Assembly (NCBI GenBank): GCA_030141605.1
Contig: JAQGDQ010001059.1
Location: 1 to 64,000 of the forward strand
Length of the DNA stretch: 64,000 bases
Reading direction: 5' to 3'
Origin: Tubiluchus corallicola
Lineage: Eukaryota > Priapulida > Priapulimorpha > Priapulimorphida > Tubiluchidae
Shown: in pieces, positions 11,284-23,100 of the stretch
Numbering within the stretch: the first letter of the stretch is position 1
How the letters are laid out: each line of letters begins with the position of its first letter
Position numbers and translations under genes: made by a program
Notes under the pieces: model-generated
What the model saw: only the letters and a program-made list of their open reading frames with translations
Told to the model about the DNA's origin: nothing
Databases searched by the model: none

Positions 11284-14200
11284 CTTTATTTAATGTCGGC
11301 TTTTGGGTCAACAATTAACATTAGCTCAAAGAGCTATTATCGCCGACTGTAAATTTCAACCTACAACTACATAACAGAGACTATTATTACCCCACTTATA
11401 CCCTAGATACCGCGCATCAGGCAGGGCAACAGCAGGTACCATTTTTAAAGTCTTTGGTATGACTCGGCCGCTGGTTCGAACTCACGACCTCCCAGACGGA
11501 AAGCAGACGCATTACCACTAGACTAAACTGTCTGGTTAATTAACAGTCTACATAATAATACAGTAGAATTGTTTACTTGCCCATTATTCCAACTTACTGG
11601 TACTGGCACACCGACAATCCTGATTACAATGGAATTGAGGTCATATCTCCTCTGACAAAACTACAATTTATTATAATTTGCAAGTATTATGTTTAATGTT
11701 TCAAAAACTTGTTTTAATTTTGCAAATATCGGAACATCTCCTCCCTTCTTGTTAGAATTGCACTTATCCACCTGGGTCTAATGTTGACATTATACTGAAA
11801 AGTTAAATAAACTTATTTGAATAATCCAACATTCATACTTTTGTTAATTGTTACTGGGGGGCCGGAACGTCACAGTACCTGTAGCGCAGGGGCCTACAAA
11901 ACCCGGCCCTGGGAAAGATGGACAAGTTTATGCGTCCCGCTGAGGAAGAGTTTTATTGTTTGCATTTGTTTTAGGACAATCTCACAGGAAGGTCAGCATT
12001 CCCCGACTCGTGAACCAACCAGTGTGGTAATGACATCTCAGGGGGTGATATCCCCCGTCTGTGCCGGGAAGCTTCCCGAAGCGCGAGCCCCCGTTGGCTC
12101 TGTGCCCGTCCAGGCAGTCGTTCAGGGGTCGGCGGCCGAAGAGAACGCAGCTGAAGTCAAGTCCAAGAGACCCGTTAAGATGACCCCAAAGATGGTCGCC
12201 CTGGCTAAGAAGATATCCCAGCGTGCACCGGCAACAAAGACTCCTTCTAAAGTCTTGAAGAAGAAGTTGGTTGCCAAGCCAAAACGGGCGTCCACGCCCA
12301 AGGCGGCCTTGGCAGTGGCCGCAAAAGCAGCAAAGATACAGAAGCCGGCGGCCGTGGCCGTAGCCTCGAGGAAGTCCAAGTTGGCCATATTTTTGCCCAG
12401 AGCCAAAGCCGTCAAGGCCAAAGAGGAGTTGAAGAAGGTCAAGAAGGTGCGGCGACCTTCGAAGGGAAAACCGCAGCGAACGACGCTGATAGTGGAGACG
12501 GAAAAAGAGGAGACCACGGTTGCCGTGGAAACGCACGAACCGGTCGCGAAACGCGAAGGCAGAACCCGAACCGCGGAAAAAGAAAAAAGAAAAAGCGGCA
12601 AGGAAAGTCGAGAAGCCCGTATTGCGGCGCATCTGGAAGCCGAATTTGACAGAGGTGATTCGGCCGTGACGGCCAGGAAAGAGAAGGACAGACGACAGGC
12701 ATCGTATACAGAATCCATCGACTTGACCTTGAAGACGTTGAGGACGGACCTCGGTAAAGGTTTGGACGAAGGAGACACTAGCACCGAATTTGAGAAAGAC
12801 AAAAACTTGGCGAGTTCTGACGGTGGCAAAAGGACGTCCGATGGCTCTAGCGTGGACGACTCGATCGAGGAAGTCTTACGCCAGATGAAACAGCAGAAGG
12901 AACAGAGCCCGGAACCTTTTGATGAACCAGAGGCTGCCTCTTCTGTAAAAAAGGAGGAAGGAGAGGCGGAAAATTCCCTGAAAGAGAAAATGAAACAAAA
13001 AATATTCAAAGGAAGGAAGATTAGAGGATCTCCTCGTGTAGAAGAGGTGACCAGAGCACAAGTTTCTCCTCTGCATGTCAAGACAGAAAAGGCATCTGAT
13101 GAAGAGCCGTTTCCTTCACCACCCACCAGACAGCAGCACCCACCATTCATGTTTCCGGGTAACCCGTACTTGCACATGCATCCTGGCATGATTTCACCTT
13201 TTTCCGTTTATCCACAATTTCCGGCCCGCTTTCCGGTGCCTCCCGCATTCGGTCAGCTGCCCATCGGTCAGAACCTTCCGCCGCTTCCCGCTCACCTTCC
13301 CATGATTCCTCCGGAACTTCGGACGGTGGGATTTCCTCCCTTTATGTTTCCGCCTCCTCCCGCTCACATGCATCCTCACAGTCAACTGGCGGCGTTTCCT
13401 CCGCCCGCTAGGCTGTCTCAGTCGCCAACGGGGATGGTCAAACACGAGGAGGCGCCGAGAGAGGATTCGAGAAGCGAAAGCGAAGGAAGGGAAAACGACA
13501 TCGATGTTATAACAGTCAAACAGGTAAGAGTACAGAACCCAGGGGCATTGCTAGGATTGGTGTCACTTGTTGCAGCACCCCTGCACCCCCCTAGTGATGC
13601 CACTGAGAGAACCACAGCCTCTTGTCAGTAACAATAGTACAGAACCCAGGGGCATTGCTAGGATCGGTGTCACTTGTTGCGGCACACCTGCACCCCCCTA
13701 GCGATGCCACTGACAGAACCACAAGCCTCTTGTCAGTAACAATAGTACAGAACCCAGGGGCATTGCTAGGATTGGTGTCACTTGTTGCAGCACCCCTGCA
13801 CCCCCCTAGCGATGCCACTGACAGAACCACAGCCTCTTGTCAGTAATAACAGTACAGAACCCAGGGGCATTGCTAGGATTGGTGTCACTTGTTGCAGTGT
13901 CACCCCTGCACCCCCCTAGCGATGCCACTGACAGAACCACAAGCCTCTTGTCAGTAACAACAGTAGAGAACCCAGGGGCATTGCTAGGATTGGTGTCACT
14001 TGTTGCGGCACCCGTGCACCCCCCTGGCGATGCCTCTTGTCAGTAACAACAGTGAGAGTTTGTAGAAATAATTTGTAGTACTTTTAAAGGAAAACAGGAC
14101 GATTGTGTAAACATTAGTTCAGAATAAAGTATGCTCTAAAATATTGAAAACTACAATAGCTTTTTTTTAAATCAGAGCTTAGATTAAGTAACACTTACCT

Positions 14201-17200
14201 CCGATAATTAAATTTCGTTAAACTTTCAAACCTGTTTTTTGTATTTTTCATTATCACATTCTTTCTTCGGGTTTTCCTCGAAATTTTTGAATTCATCAAT
14301 TTTTCGTTGTAGGAAAAGAAAGAGAAGGACAAAGAGCAACTTCGCAAGGAAAAGAAAGAGAGGAAAAAGGAGAAAGAGGCGAGGAAGGAGCAGAAGAAGA
14401 AGGAAAAAGAACGGAAAAAAGCGGAACAGCGGGTATGATGTATTTGTCCTTATTACTTGAAGTGTTTTAGGAAGCATAATTTAAGTACAGTTAGCTCTTA
14501 AATGGAGTTGGATAGAGTGCTTGTTATTTTTTAAATAAAATGTGTTTTTTGTTTGCCTGTCTGTCTGTCTGTTTGTTTGCATGTTTGTCTGTCTGTTTGC
14601 GTGTTTGTCTGTCTGTTTGTATGTTTGTTTGTCCGTCTGTCTGTTTGTTTGTATGTTTGTTTGACTGTTAATTTGTTTGATTTCTTATCGCTACTTAGTT
14701 AGTGGTTTCTCTTTCCTTACTCTTGAAGCCCAACGCAGTTGGTGGTTAGACGCTGCATTGAGACAATGTTGCCTAGATACTCGTTACTATAGCAACGCGT
14801 TGTAGGCAAAATTCCTTTGCATAAAGACTTACTTTGCACCCGGGTGCCTGGAGGCGTATAAAAAACAAAGAAATTCATGATCATTACTTGGGCAAAAGAA
14901 TTCAAAATAAGGTAATTAATTTGATCGGTGATGCCGCCTTGAAAAAAATTATAAATAATGTTCAAAATTGGAAATATTATTCCATCATCTTGGACTGCAC
15001 ACCTGATGCTGGTCACCAACTGGTCACCAAGAGCAAATGACTATGATTATGCAAATATGCAACATTCTGAGTACGCCAGTATGGCTGTCGACGACAGCAC
15101 TGGTTTAGTACTGAATTTTGAACGTTATTTATAATTTTTTTCAAGGCGGCATCTCCGATCACATTAATTACCTCAATTTGAATTCTTTTGCCCGAGTAAT
15201 GATCATGAATTTCTTTGTTTTTTATACGTTGTATACTGTTTTTAGCAGTCGTTTGGGAAGTACAAACGTAAATTATTGTACTATTTTGCTTTACTAGTGC
15301 ATTTTTCAGTAGAATAATGCAAAAATTACTGCTTTTATGTCTCAAATTATGTAAAAAAAAGTTGTCGATTTGGCGAAAGTAAAAAAATTGTCGTTAAAAT
15401 GAAACGTGTGTCATTTATTATGTGGAAAAAGGTGTGGAATGTTCAGCGTCATTAAAACGAAACGTCCTCTAACTGGGAGTCGTTAAGCGAGGACTCACTG
15501 TATTTGAATATTGATCACGAATTTTAAAAAATGTTTATAAAATATATAAAAAAGGATTATTTGAAAGGACGTTTCACTAGAGTTTTTGTTTTGATATTAC
15601 AGATGAGAGAAGAGAGCCCTACCCCTTTGTTGATGCCCAAATTAAAGATCAAGTTTGGAGGTGGAGGAGCGGGCGGCTCCGAGTCTCGCAAATTGTGAGT
15701 AGAACTCCGTTTGTAACATGTTTGAAAATGGTGCGTAAAGGTCAGTGAACACATCTATCTGCTCTCAAGAGTGTGAACTGTCTCTAAGTAAATAGTGTGA
15801 ACCGCAAATGATGGGAGTTAAAGGACCAGAAAATGGCCAACCAAACTAAACCTCAGAAAATTCGCAATAAAAATTCTATCACCTAAGTATGATCTTAAGC
15901 GAATAAAGTACTCACGTTTTCCCATTTACTCCAATTTTTGTAAAATACGTCAGCCGCTGCAGTAAACGTTGGCGCAGACATGTTTCATTTAGTCCGCCAA
16001 TTGAAAAGCCAGCACGTGACTGATCACGTGGCAGGACGTCACTCGACACAGTCGCAGTGAGTTCTGAGCACGTGTACTATAAAGATTTGCGTTGTGGTTC
16101 TGTGACGCCATCTAATATGGCGCCGCAGTGACAGTCTCGCGGGAGGATTTAAAATGAAAACAAACAGGAAATTCTTTTAACGTGAGAATGATAAACGCTT
16201 AAGATTGCTTCTAACCGTTATAATTCTTTAGTGAAAATTTTCTGAGACTTGCTTTAACTAGGCATATTCTTTTGTTGTTTTGGAAAGTTTGTGGAATGAT
16301 ATTTTGATATTCTGTAACAAGTTCTGCTTAACCCAGGGGTGTGCAAATTATCTGACTAGCCGGTCCACATTAAACTTTCCCGCAATTCCTGTGGGCCACA
16401 GGCAGTTTGATCAAAGAGTCAAGTACAGAAAGGCCTAATAACGACTTTTTTGCATCCGACCTGCGTACATCATTACTACTCCACTCAAGAAACGATTTTA
16501 GAAGTTATTAAAATTTATATTACAAACCATATATTTCTACTTTCAGGACAGATAGTGGTAATTTCATTACAATGCATATTAGTAATGTGTATCACACAGT
16601 CTGTGTAGTACAGTGACATTAAGCTACAACCGTCTTGTAAGGGTTAATGGCATCCGATCTAGTAGAAAAAAACTACCTGCACTATCTTTGGGATCGTGGC
16701 ACGGACTTCAGCTGGATACACTCAATTAATCGCCCGGGCCGCACTTTCGTTAGGTTGACAAATCTCTTCGCGGGCGGCACAAATTCTCTCGGCGGGCCGC
16801 AATTTGCACACCCCTGACCTACACATTCCTATATATTTAGCAATATTCGTTTTAACATTAAATCAAACATTTATTGTTATGCGGCATTCAACAAAATTCA
16901 GTTGAAACATCTATATGCACAATATACACGTTTATGTGCACACAGTTCAAACAGGTCCTCTTTACTCAGAGCGCTACTTTTCCTCAAGACGAATGACGTC
17001 ATTAGTGGAAGAATGCGCATCGAAAATGGCAGCGCCCAAGCATGAAGTGATCGCGACTTTAAAGTGATTTTGCTAGTGACACGAGGTGCTTATTGCAGTT
17101 TCATTAGTAAACAAATAAGCAAGCTCATAGAATGCACGAGACGTGTCCAGTGTGGTCTGTTTCAATGGTTTATTAAGCCACTTCTACTGTAATTTAGAAT

Positions 17201-20055
17201 GTTTGTGCTAGCCGGTAAAATGTCGCTGACTCGCCTTCGCAGTGTGTAAGAAAAAATATCGTATCTTTGCAACATTTGAAATCATTTTTAGCATGCAGTA
17301 ATTTGATCGTTTGCAGTTTTAGCAGTAAAAGGAAAAAACGTGTTGAATTGAATGGAGTTTGTGTTGCATTGAGTAGGAAAACTGCCTCCCGATGTATTTA
17401 GCCGTTTTTACAGCTTAGCTTTTACTTGGCACGTTGCCAACTAATTTTGCCATGTTTCAGTAGCGTTGTCAAGGAGATTCTACCGGATTCCGGAGATAAA
17501 GATGAGGATGCGAAACAGATGCCGAAATCATCGCCTCCACGTTCGCCGTCTCCTCTTTCTTCACCTGAGCCATCCAGTTTTAAAAAAGTGTCGCCGTTGC
17601 CGCCGCTACAGATTCCGCCCTCCCTACCGTCTCCTGTCCAGAGTCCACGAACCCGACGGGCTTCCAAACGGGATTCTCTCGACACCAGTCCTCCTCCTCC
17701 ACCCCCTAAACCTCTCGCGTCACCCAAGGTGCCTCCGTTGAAAATGAAAGCTCCGAAGATGCTGTCGTCGCCTCCGCCCACGAAAGCCGCAATGAAGGCC
17801 ACCGTCAGTCCGAAGAAGCCAATCGGTCGACCACCGGGCTCCGGATCTCGTGGAGGTTTGTTCAGGGGTGCCGCCGGCCGAGGGCGCGGTCGGGGCACAG
17901 CAACGAGGGGTGCCGTCGGAAGAGGCGCGGCTCCGAAGACGCCCACCCGTGCTGTCATATCGGAGACTGAAGGAACTATTGTGGTATAATTATTGATTTT
18001 TTGTGTGTGGCATCTTATCATACTGTAATGTGTCATCGTATCATGTTGTATCGTTTGTTTTATCTCTGAATTACTTACATATTTAAAACTTCTACAGTCT
18101 AGCCTCGTTATCTCGCCCCTCGTTATGCCGCCAAACTCATCTCTCGCCATAGAAAGTACCAGCACGGATTTCCTGCTTTGATATTTACCTCGTTAAGTCG
18201 CCACCCTCGCTTCTCGCCCTCGCCACGTCATGCTAGGATGAGTGCTTATGTAAACTATATTCGTTATGTCACCAAACAGACAAACTCAGAGGTGAATCGA
18301 TCAATACATATACCGCGTGTCGATCAATATAACCGCGGTATGTAGACAATGCTGCTGTACTCGATAGACAGACATAATTAATCTAGTGTGTGTCTCACCA
18401 GGATTAGATTAGGAGTGCTGTGGTTGGTTAATGCGCAGAGAAACTAAAGCGTCACCGATATCCTTACTCTATAACACCAAAGCTGCATTTAAGTTTGAGT
18501 TTCCACAAAGTGTGAGCAACTTTACATGATGTCTCTGAAGCGAAAACTGTTTTGTCTTTGTATATAGAGGAACACTATGTTAATCAACTATTATGTACAG
18601 TATGTATATACATATAGACTGACTTCGTTATATTCCCGTTATCTCGCCATACTCGCCTCTCGCCAAAAATTTGACCTAGACAGACAGTGGCGAGATAACG
18701 AGACTAGGCTGTAGGTGTCCCCTACACATGTGTTATGTGTGGCTAGTTTTTCGTTTTCCCGTTTAATTAACGAATCAAAATTATTGCTACTTCTTAACGT
18801 ATGTCGATTTTTTTATAATATTACAGTCCTAAACTTACCATAGTAATCTTGTTGTTTTAAATTAATAAGCCTTTTCTACAGTTCCAGTGATTGATGATGA
18901 TCGTGAAAAGGTCAAAGGTTAAGTGTACCATACAACACATTTGTGTACACTTGACAACGCCTCGCAGTCCATGCTGCTGCAATAGTAACCGTTTTAACAA
19001 CTAAATATAACCTCACCTAGTTTATTTTTTCTTGTTCCCAAGTTAGATCCTGCTAGTAAATGATTCTACACTTAGACTAATGTATAATTAAGTGAAGTCC
19101 ACGTAAAACAACCGAATTTACTGAACCGATGCGGCAGACAGCTTTAACCACACGTCACGCGCTCATTGCAGTTAAGATGCGACGAGGTGGAGCACTTAAC
19201 TTTTGACCTGCAGCAACTGCGCATGCGCACGACGAATCTGCGAAAATGTTTATTTTAGGGATTCCAAAGATAAGCAAGCACAGTTTATGAATTAAACTAA
19301 ACATTTTATCAACTTTGTCTTCTAGGAAATTTGATTATTTTTTGTCGTAGAGTTATCGTGTCAATAACCCTTTTTTATTGTTTTGGCCGTATCATTTTAT
19401 TTCATTTCTTTTTGTTATTATTCTTATTTTTTGTTTTGCTTTGTTTTGTATCTGTTGCTTTACGGTTGCGACCAGAGTTCTTTACCTGGTCATTGTACAT
19501 CGATGCCCGCTGGTCAGTTTGGACGAGGAGAGAGTAGTTTTTCCGGTAATGGTTGTGAACTGAAATTAGTTATCAAGAGATGTAGGAAAGGTTGGAGGTG
19601 ATGTTGCACAAAATTACAGTTGAATTAAATGGTTGAGTTATGGAGTCTGTACGGCTGCTGCTTGCTTTGCTTTCAATTGTGAAATTTTGTTTGTTTTTGT
19701 TTGAAGTAAAGTTATTTTTCCGTTGGAATTTTCCTATATTAACCATCTACTTTTCAGATAACTATTCAACAAGCTCAACTTCGCATGTTGGTCTTGTTTT
19801 TCTTTTAAGTTTAAATTCCATTTTAAATTTATTCAATTATAATTGAAAGAAATACGTTTGTGCCAACTAATAAACAATAATAAACTAATAAAAAATTATT
19901 AGTTCTTGTTGTGGAGATCGCTGGCATCTATTAGAATTAAATAGAACATTGTAGAATGTTCCGTTAAAATAATCGTCTTACCGTGTAGAATGTTCTGGAA
20001 GAAACATCTAGAAGCTTCTCGGGCACCCTATATAAGGCGAAGCAGGCTGCTGAAG

Positions 20056-20110
<55 letters not shown>

Positions 20111-23100
20111 GCCACTTACACATTCTCTTGTATACTTGTATTTTCAGATACACTTAAACATTTTCCAAATTTTCACGTTTACTGTAAACATTTTGCGTTC
20201 CTTCATACTTTTGTGTTGTAGAATTCTCGCTTAATAAACTAGTTTAATTCGACCAAGTGTTTTCTGGTTTTCTCTACGAGCCTTCCGAGAGAAACAAAAC
20301 ACAACAGTTATCAATTACTATTATTTATTATTTATTAGTTGGTACAAATGTGTTACTATCATTTGGCATGCTTCGTAATAACTTCTGTTTCTTTTAACTT
20401 CTTTTGCGAGTTTCGTTTCATTATTTTTTGTTTTTCTTTCTTTACCGTTAACGAATTAAGTTAAATTAGTGAATAGGGGTGAGCATCGAACGTTCGAATT
20501 CGATTCGAACGAGTTTTTTAATTCGAATTCGATTCAAACCTAAAACTATAGATTCGAATAATTCAGCACTTCAATCGCACATGTTCTTTATCATTAAAAC
20601 GATTGAAACATCGTGCAATTAGCATAATTTAGCTGTGATTTCTGCGCACAATTTTAAACAAATTACTAGTCGTTTTATTACAGAACAAAATCTAGTGATA
20701 TGCATGATCTTTGTAAGACTAATTTTTACTGGTGGTTCGATAACTTGTTGGAAAATGTTTCTATCTCAATTCGAATTCGGTTCGAATTCGAAACACTGAA
20801 GTTCGGTTCGATTCGAATTCAAAAGTCACAAATTCGGTTCGATTCGAATTCGCTTTCTGGTAGAGAATGCTCATGTCTACCAATGAACAGTGTAAATTTT
20901 ATTTGTCTTTCCTCCATTTATGATTTCTCACTTTATTTCAGTTTGTTTTATTGCCGACTTGTGCTAAGTTTCTTTATTGAGTCCATATTTTTTGTTTTTG
21001 AACCCGACATTTCACGAGTCCTTTTTCCTTATGTTGGCAGTTCTTACTGTGAGGAAATTACTGCCTAGTGTTATAAAAATGCATGTGCAACTGCCCAACT
21101 GCTAAGCAGAACTGTGATTTCACTAATGGAATCTTATTTTTTCAAGCAAAAACCCCAAAATTTTTTTAAAAACAAGAAGAGGCGAATTTTTGAAATGCTA
21201 TCTTGTAGAAGCTCCATTTTCGCGTACTAAACGTAAACCCTTTTGGAAACTGCTGGGGAGAATTGTTTGTTTTCAGGGAAAACTAATGATACGTTACGTC
21301 ACGACGCCATCTACCTTTTGAATTCTTCTAGCTTCTCCAGACATCTTGATTTTTGTTCAACCTTTAAACGTTTTCCTTGCGTGACATTTTACGTCGTAAT
21401 TTTTGCATTTTTGACAAAGTGGTAGTCTGTAGTATGTACAACAGGGATGAGAATTTTCCGTGGATACGCGTAATTCCGAGTATTTGGAAGACCAGTAGTG
21501 CCATTGTTGTAAATCGCGTAAATTCGTTGAGAAAATTTTTACGGACCCAGTACATTATTTCACAAACTGACCGCTAGTTGGCAGGCCGTCACTTTGTTTA
21601 CATCACGTACATCAGGGTAACCACGTGTATATCTCTATGTATAAAAATATAGAATCAATTGTGCGGAGTTATTTGAGTCAATTGCAGACAGTTTTTATAT
21701 ACTTTTGCATAGGAGCGGCCAGTACTTAGGCGTTTTTGAGACAATTAGGTATCATGTATCCTTGATAGTTGGGTATTTTAAATTATGCATGAAACAAGGT
21801 AATTGATATTTGAAGTCCACTTAGAGGCTCTCTATGGTCACAAAATTGCAATTTGTTTCTGGCTCCAAGGGGGTCTCGCCACCTTTAACCCCCACGGGGG
21901 CTTTGCCTCTCAACTACTCCATTGGGGACCTAGATGGCTCCCAAACCCCCGGCCTGTTTCAGAGTTTTTTGCTATTTGTCATTCTCATTCTTGACGTACA
22001 ATTTTGCTTGTGTTTGCACAACTGTAAAATACTCGTTTTTATATCGTAGGACGATCACGGGCAAAAAATCTGGATCTGTCCGGCGTGCAAAATGCAAGAC
22101 GACGGCTCACCGATGATTGGCTGCGACCGTTGCGATGACTGGTACCACTGGTATGTAAGCTGTTCGATAATAATACTAACTAGCAAAGGCCCCGCAAAAA
22201 ATTTTGCGTTTAGATACACTTATAATCAACAATGCGCGAACATTCTACCTAGTCCTCATTTACAACGCAAAGCCAGCAGCAGCTTTTACTGAATTAAAGC
22301 TATAAGGTTATTGACAGAGTATAATGGATGATGTCAGAACAATGGCTTTGCGTCAGCAGTTTTCCAAGCGAAAATTGCCAAAAATAGAACATCTAATTAA
22401 CTCGTCGTCACTCCTTTTGGTGGACGTGTCCTGAAATATAGCTCACATCATCCTGTGGCCTTGTTCTTGCTCTTTCTAAGGAGCTGTATATCTCCTTCAG
22501 AGAGTCCCAGGAGGCACCGCTAGAACATTTTTTCCGCATGCTGTTTGGTCAAAATTTCGAAAAAATGGCACGACACTAGATTGAGACCTTTCGTTTGATG
22601 TATAGATCGCTGCAAATGGTGCCGTCGTCGAAGCTGTAGCCACGAATCTTATATATATATATTAAGCCCATACCAGTAGGATTAATATATACGATAACTG
22701 TGTTTGTTTAGCTACCACTGCTGTGACCAGACGTTTTTCTTAACATCCCTCCGTTGTGTTGTGTTTCTCTCGGAAGGCTCGTAGAGAAAACCAGAAAACA
22801 CTTCGTCAAATTAAACTAGTTTATTAAGCGAGAATTCTACAACACAAAAGTATGAAGGAACGCGAAATGATTACAGTAAACGTGAAAATCTGGAAAACGT
22901 TTGAGTGTATCTGAAAATACAAGTATACAAGAGAATGTGTAAGTGGCGTTCGTGTGAATCTGTGTGTGTGTGTCTCAGCGGTCTGCTTCGCCTTATATAG
23001 CGTGCCCGAGAAGCTTCTACAAGTTTCTTTTAGAACATTCTACAAAGTAAGACGATTATTCTAACGGAACATTCTACAATGTTCTATGTAATTCTAATAG

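Noticed and set aside
12122-13189. 355-residue open frame on the minus strand opposite TAF3 exon 5
   Set aside because: It mirrors the Lys/Ser-rich sense strand, has Phe/Ser/Leu-rich low-complexity content and no splice or domain support.
15360-15500. Tigger-like element ending GCGAGGACTCACTG|TA
   Set aside because: The right end looks genuine but no convincing matching left end was found; CAGTTAGCTC near 14489 is too weak.
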